A DNA stretch of 64,000 nt from Clarkia xantiana subsp. parviflora (taxonomy: Eukaryota; Streptophyta; Magnoliopsida; Myrtales; Onagraceae), in the NCBI GenBank assembly GCA_036873135.1, contig JAPTYO010000003.1:28338763-28402762 (forward strand). The letters run 5' to 3'. Below the pieces are notes generated by a model. That model was not told the DNA's origin. It saw only the letters and a list, made by a program, of their open reading frames with translations, and made no database searches. A program made the translations under genes and the position numbers. Below, piece after piece: positions 61,506-64,000 of the stretch; the first letter of the stretch is position 1; each line of letters starts with the position of its first letter.

Positions 61506-62139
61506 ACTAGCAGAGAAGAGAAGGAGAAGAGACAGAATGTCGTGGGATCGTAAAGTCAAGTTCCTTCACTTTGTCAGCTCTCCCCCACAACCCTAACATC
61601 TAAAATATATTACAATTGTCCACAAAATACACAGACCAAAATAGTGAAGGAACTACAAAGACCCAATCAGAAACGGGCTGAACAATCTGGCCCATACACA
61701 ATCCCAAACACACACAAATAATGGGCTCCAAAACTAAAACACTAAACAACTGAGAAGAAAAAGCTTGCATCTTGACCCACAAGCAGTATCGGATCACACT
61801 CCCCCTCAAGCTTGATCTTCTTCACCTTCTTCACTCGCAAGTGACTCCCCCTTACCCTGGAACAAGTTCTTCAAACCAAGTTTGCCTGACAAGTGACTTA
61901 GCTGCTCCCTCCCGGAATGGTGGCCTGGAAGACCCAGCGGTGACCAACGTAAGCGCGACAAAGCGAGGAAGTTGATTTTCTCGGGAAAGAGGGGACAATA
62001 CGCAAAAAGCAACTCTGACAAAACCTAAGAAGGCTGATCATTGATGGCGTGGTGAAGTGCACTGCTGTGGAAGAACTAAAGTTTCTTGAAGCAGCGGGTT
62101 CGCGCAACGAGGGCGTTGCGTTGGTTGGGTGGGGGAGAA

Positions 62140-62794
62140 TGTCACGTGCCTGGAAAACTGGTGCAAGTTGGAGCACACCCAACGTCTACTACTTCTAGAG
62201 TAGCTTTTGTAAATAAAGCTCTTTAGGGGGAGTAGTAGTTGGAAGCCAAGCCAGGACGTGATGGATGTGGATCTCTCCCCCCATACATGGGGTGTCGCTT
62301 ACAAGCCAATGGCTGATTTCCAATGTCCTGGTTGTTATCGGTAATACACCCGCTCCCAGCGGAATACACCCGCGGGGCATCCGACACTCCCACGTCCGGA
62401 TCAGTCCTCTTCTCTCCCAAGATCATTTCTCGAAGCCCAACTCGCACTGTGCATACGGACGGAACGGGTCGTGGTTAGGGGTCTTTGCTCCGGAGAGCAG
62501 CTTAACTGGTTTTCGGCCTGCCTTGGCCATCATCAGGAGAGCGGCATTAGCTCCCGAACCAGCAGGATCCCGAAGGATATGCAACGTCTTACCGATAACA
62601 ACCAGGACATTGGAAATCAGCCATTGGCTTGTAAGCGACACCCCTTGTATGGGGGGAGAGATCCACATCTATCACGTCCTGGCTTGGCTTCCAACTACTA
62701 CTCCCCCCTAAAGAGCTTTATTTACAAAAGCTACTCTAGAAGTAGTAGACGTTGGGTGTGCTCCAACTTGCACCATTTTTCCAGGCACGTGACA
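62140..62794. repeat. 655-bp inverted repeat: 205-bp arms, 244-bp loop
   Basis: The left arm (62140-62344) begins TGTCACGTGCCTGGAAAACT and the right arm (62589-62794) is its reverse complement with only a few differences. The outer bases are TG...CA, and a purine tract GGTTGGGTGGGGGAGAA stands immediately left of it, exactly as a polypurine tract stands before a 3' LTR. Each arm has an AATAAA signal (GTAAATAAAGC). No matching target duplication is seen at the outer edges. It could be two LTR ends in inverted orientation or a TIR element of unknown class. Open frames of 61-148 codons in it are not convincing genes. Confidence 0.85.
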
Positions 62795-62799
62795 CTAGC

Positions 62800-63985
62800 T
62801 TATCTAGTTTTAACCAATAATTTCTAAAAGACATGTGATCTGTGGCACTACTATCTAGAATCCAACCGTCTCTATCACTATGAAAAGTAGAGAGTAAGAG
62901 ATACCAGCAGTGTTGGCATGAGCACCTGAGGTATTAGCAGCAACACTTGCAACTGTAGCAGTTTTACCAACATTCCCCATAGACGTCAGATGCCTCTCAA
63001 ACTTCTCATTGCTCAAAACAACATTACCCTGCATTCCTCCCATTTTCCATGCCAGCCATATTAGTCCCCAGGGTTGAGGCATAGTTTGCCTTGACAACAT
63101 TCCCTTTGGTCCTCTGATCCCTTAACTTGAAGCAATTGTCCCCGACATGCCCTTTCTTCTTGCAAAAGTCACAACCTCTGGAATAACACATTTCAATTGT
63201 ATGTCCATTTTTGTTGCAAAATGTGCATTCCAAAGTTTGACTTCCTTTTCCTTTATCTCCAAGAGATGTCAGGTTACTGGCTATCAACTCAACTGAACCA
63301 ACAATATCAGAAGTAATGCCCTTATGATTCTCTTCTTGAATAAGGAAATTGTATGCTTGATTCACAAAAGGTAAAGGAGTTCAAATAAGCAAATTGCTCC
63401 TCACAGATGAATAAGAGTCATTCAGACCTATAAGAAGCTGAAAAAGTCTCATATGCTCTTTGTGCTCCAAGTGCTTCTTGAAAAGATCATTCTCAATGTG
63501 TGGTAAAGAACATGCAACATCAAATTCTCCCCAGAGTAACTTCAGTTTGGTAAAAAAGGTGGAAATGGAATCAAGTCCCTGTCGAGTAAGGACTATCTCC
63601 CTATGCAACTGATATACCCTAAACCTATTGACCTTGTCAAATTGCTGCTTTAAATCCTTCCAAGCTACCAAAGCATATTCAGAGTACGTAAAAGAACTTG
63701 TTAAATCATCATAAATCGAGTTCATTATCCACCCAAACACAAAACATTGCAACGATCCCAGAGATCATGATATACATGCCTATAATTTTCAGGCAAACAC
63801 ACACCAGTAACGAAACCAAACTTATTCTTTCCAACAAGCACATATTTCAAAGCATGACTCCATTTTGGATAATTCTCAGCACCAGCCAAAACAACACCAG
63901 TCATACGCGCAGCAGGATTATCGCTTGCATGTAAGTAAAGAGGGTGAAAAGAGTCTACCAAGGCCATGGCTTCGCTGTACGTCAT
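62800..63985 (-). pseudogene. Copia gag and start of protease, frameshifted
   Basis: The segment 63985-63725 is the Gag N-terminus (HPLYLHASDNPAARM, NYPKWSHALKYVLVGKNKFG). A frameshift near 63745 leads to the UBN2 part (WIMNSIYDDLTSSFTY, FRVYQLHREIVLTRQG), which meets an in-frame stop near 63381; the same frame goes on with FVNQAYNFLIQEE and two CCHC knuckles, CTFCNKNGHTIEMC and CDFCKKKGHVGDNC. After another shift the protease motif WILDSSATDH appears at about 62830-62865, with Ser where the catalytic-site Gly is usual. The start codon may lie beyond the window. The reading frame is broken at three places or more. Confidence 0.8.
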
Positions 63986-64000
63986 TGCATCAGGTGCCTT

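Larger units (their letters stand above)
61506..64000 (-). mobile_element. Ty1/Copia element, 3' part, running out of the window
   Basis: Minus-strand element. A 3' LTR (about 61506-61798, minus end TGTGATCC) is preceded by the polypurine tract AAGCTTGAGGGGGAG (plus 61799-61813). Next comes a piece that resembles the RNase H C-terminus (EQLSHLSGKLGLKNLFQ, about 61840-61900), then an inverted-repeat structure (62140-62794), then protease and gag up to the window end. Integrase and RT are missing between RNase H tail and protease. The 5' LTR lies outside the window. Confidence 0.75.

Overview
The window is nuclear DNA of a flowering plant, almost certainly a eudicot. It is AT-rich and intron-containing, with plant LTR retrotransposons, MULE, hAT, CACTA and Harbinger-type DNA elements, and three plant host genes. 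No bacterial, organellar, CRISPR or rRNA signal was seen. The species cannot be named from the sequence alone.

Layout. 1-2.6 kb is AT-rich non-coding DNA with one short tandem array. 2.64-6.19 kb is an internally deleted Copia element with both LTRs and a 5-bp target duplication. 6.5-8.3 kb holds two MULE-type fold-back elements, each with a 9-bp target duplication, and 9.5-12 kb holds two hAT-type elements, each with an 8-bp target duplication; one of these is nested in a MITE. 12.0-18.05 kb is a wreck of a Ty3/gypsy element (gag plus an LTR-like piece) and a minus-strand Copia (LTR, gag, integrase, no RT). 18.6-29.1 kb is a nest: a small Copia-type element with near-identical LTRs and one intact Gag-protease ORF, into whose LTR a 7.4-kb CACTA element has jumped. 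29.1-32.4 kb is intergenic with a Harbinger-type MITE.

Host genes. A three-exon NAC transcription factor of the NARS1/NAC056/NOR clade lies on + at 32959-34443. After about 6 kb of AT-rich intergenic DNA, a 12-exon gene for the thylakoid-lumen cyclophilin CYP37 lies on - at 40489-45090 (463 aa model, every splice junction in frame), with a solo LTR in intron 1. A two-exon gene for a membrane-anchored SAM-dependent methyltransferase lies on - at 46090-47772 (291 aa model). These genes do not form an operon or an obvious pathway.

Distal part. 48.3-49.6 kb is a second, larger copy of the first MULE family, with a GC-rich array of about 41-bp palindromic units that keeps all frames open. 49645-61448 is an apparently perfect 5,902-bp tandem duplication. 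Each unit ends in a small LTR element whose broken ORF looks like an RNA-recognition (PTB-like) domain followed by a region with a 23-residue repeat. 61.5-64 kb is the 3' part of a minus-strand Copia (3' LTR, PPT, gag with two zinc knuckles, protease), interrupted by a striking 655-bp inverted-repeat structure.

The most unusual observations are the 70-bp target duplication plus truncated LTR end at the Gag-only Copia, the precise CACTA-in-LTR nest, the palindrome-array MULE family, the RRM-like retroelement ORF inside the 5.9-kb duplication, and the inverted LTR-like pair at 62.1-62.8 kb.
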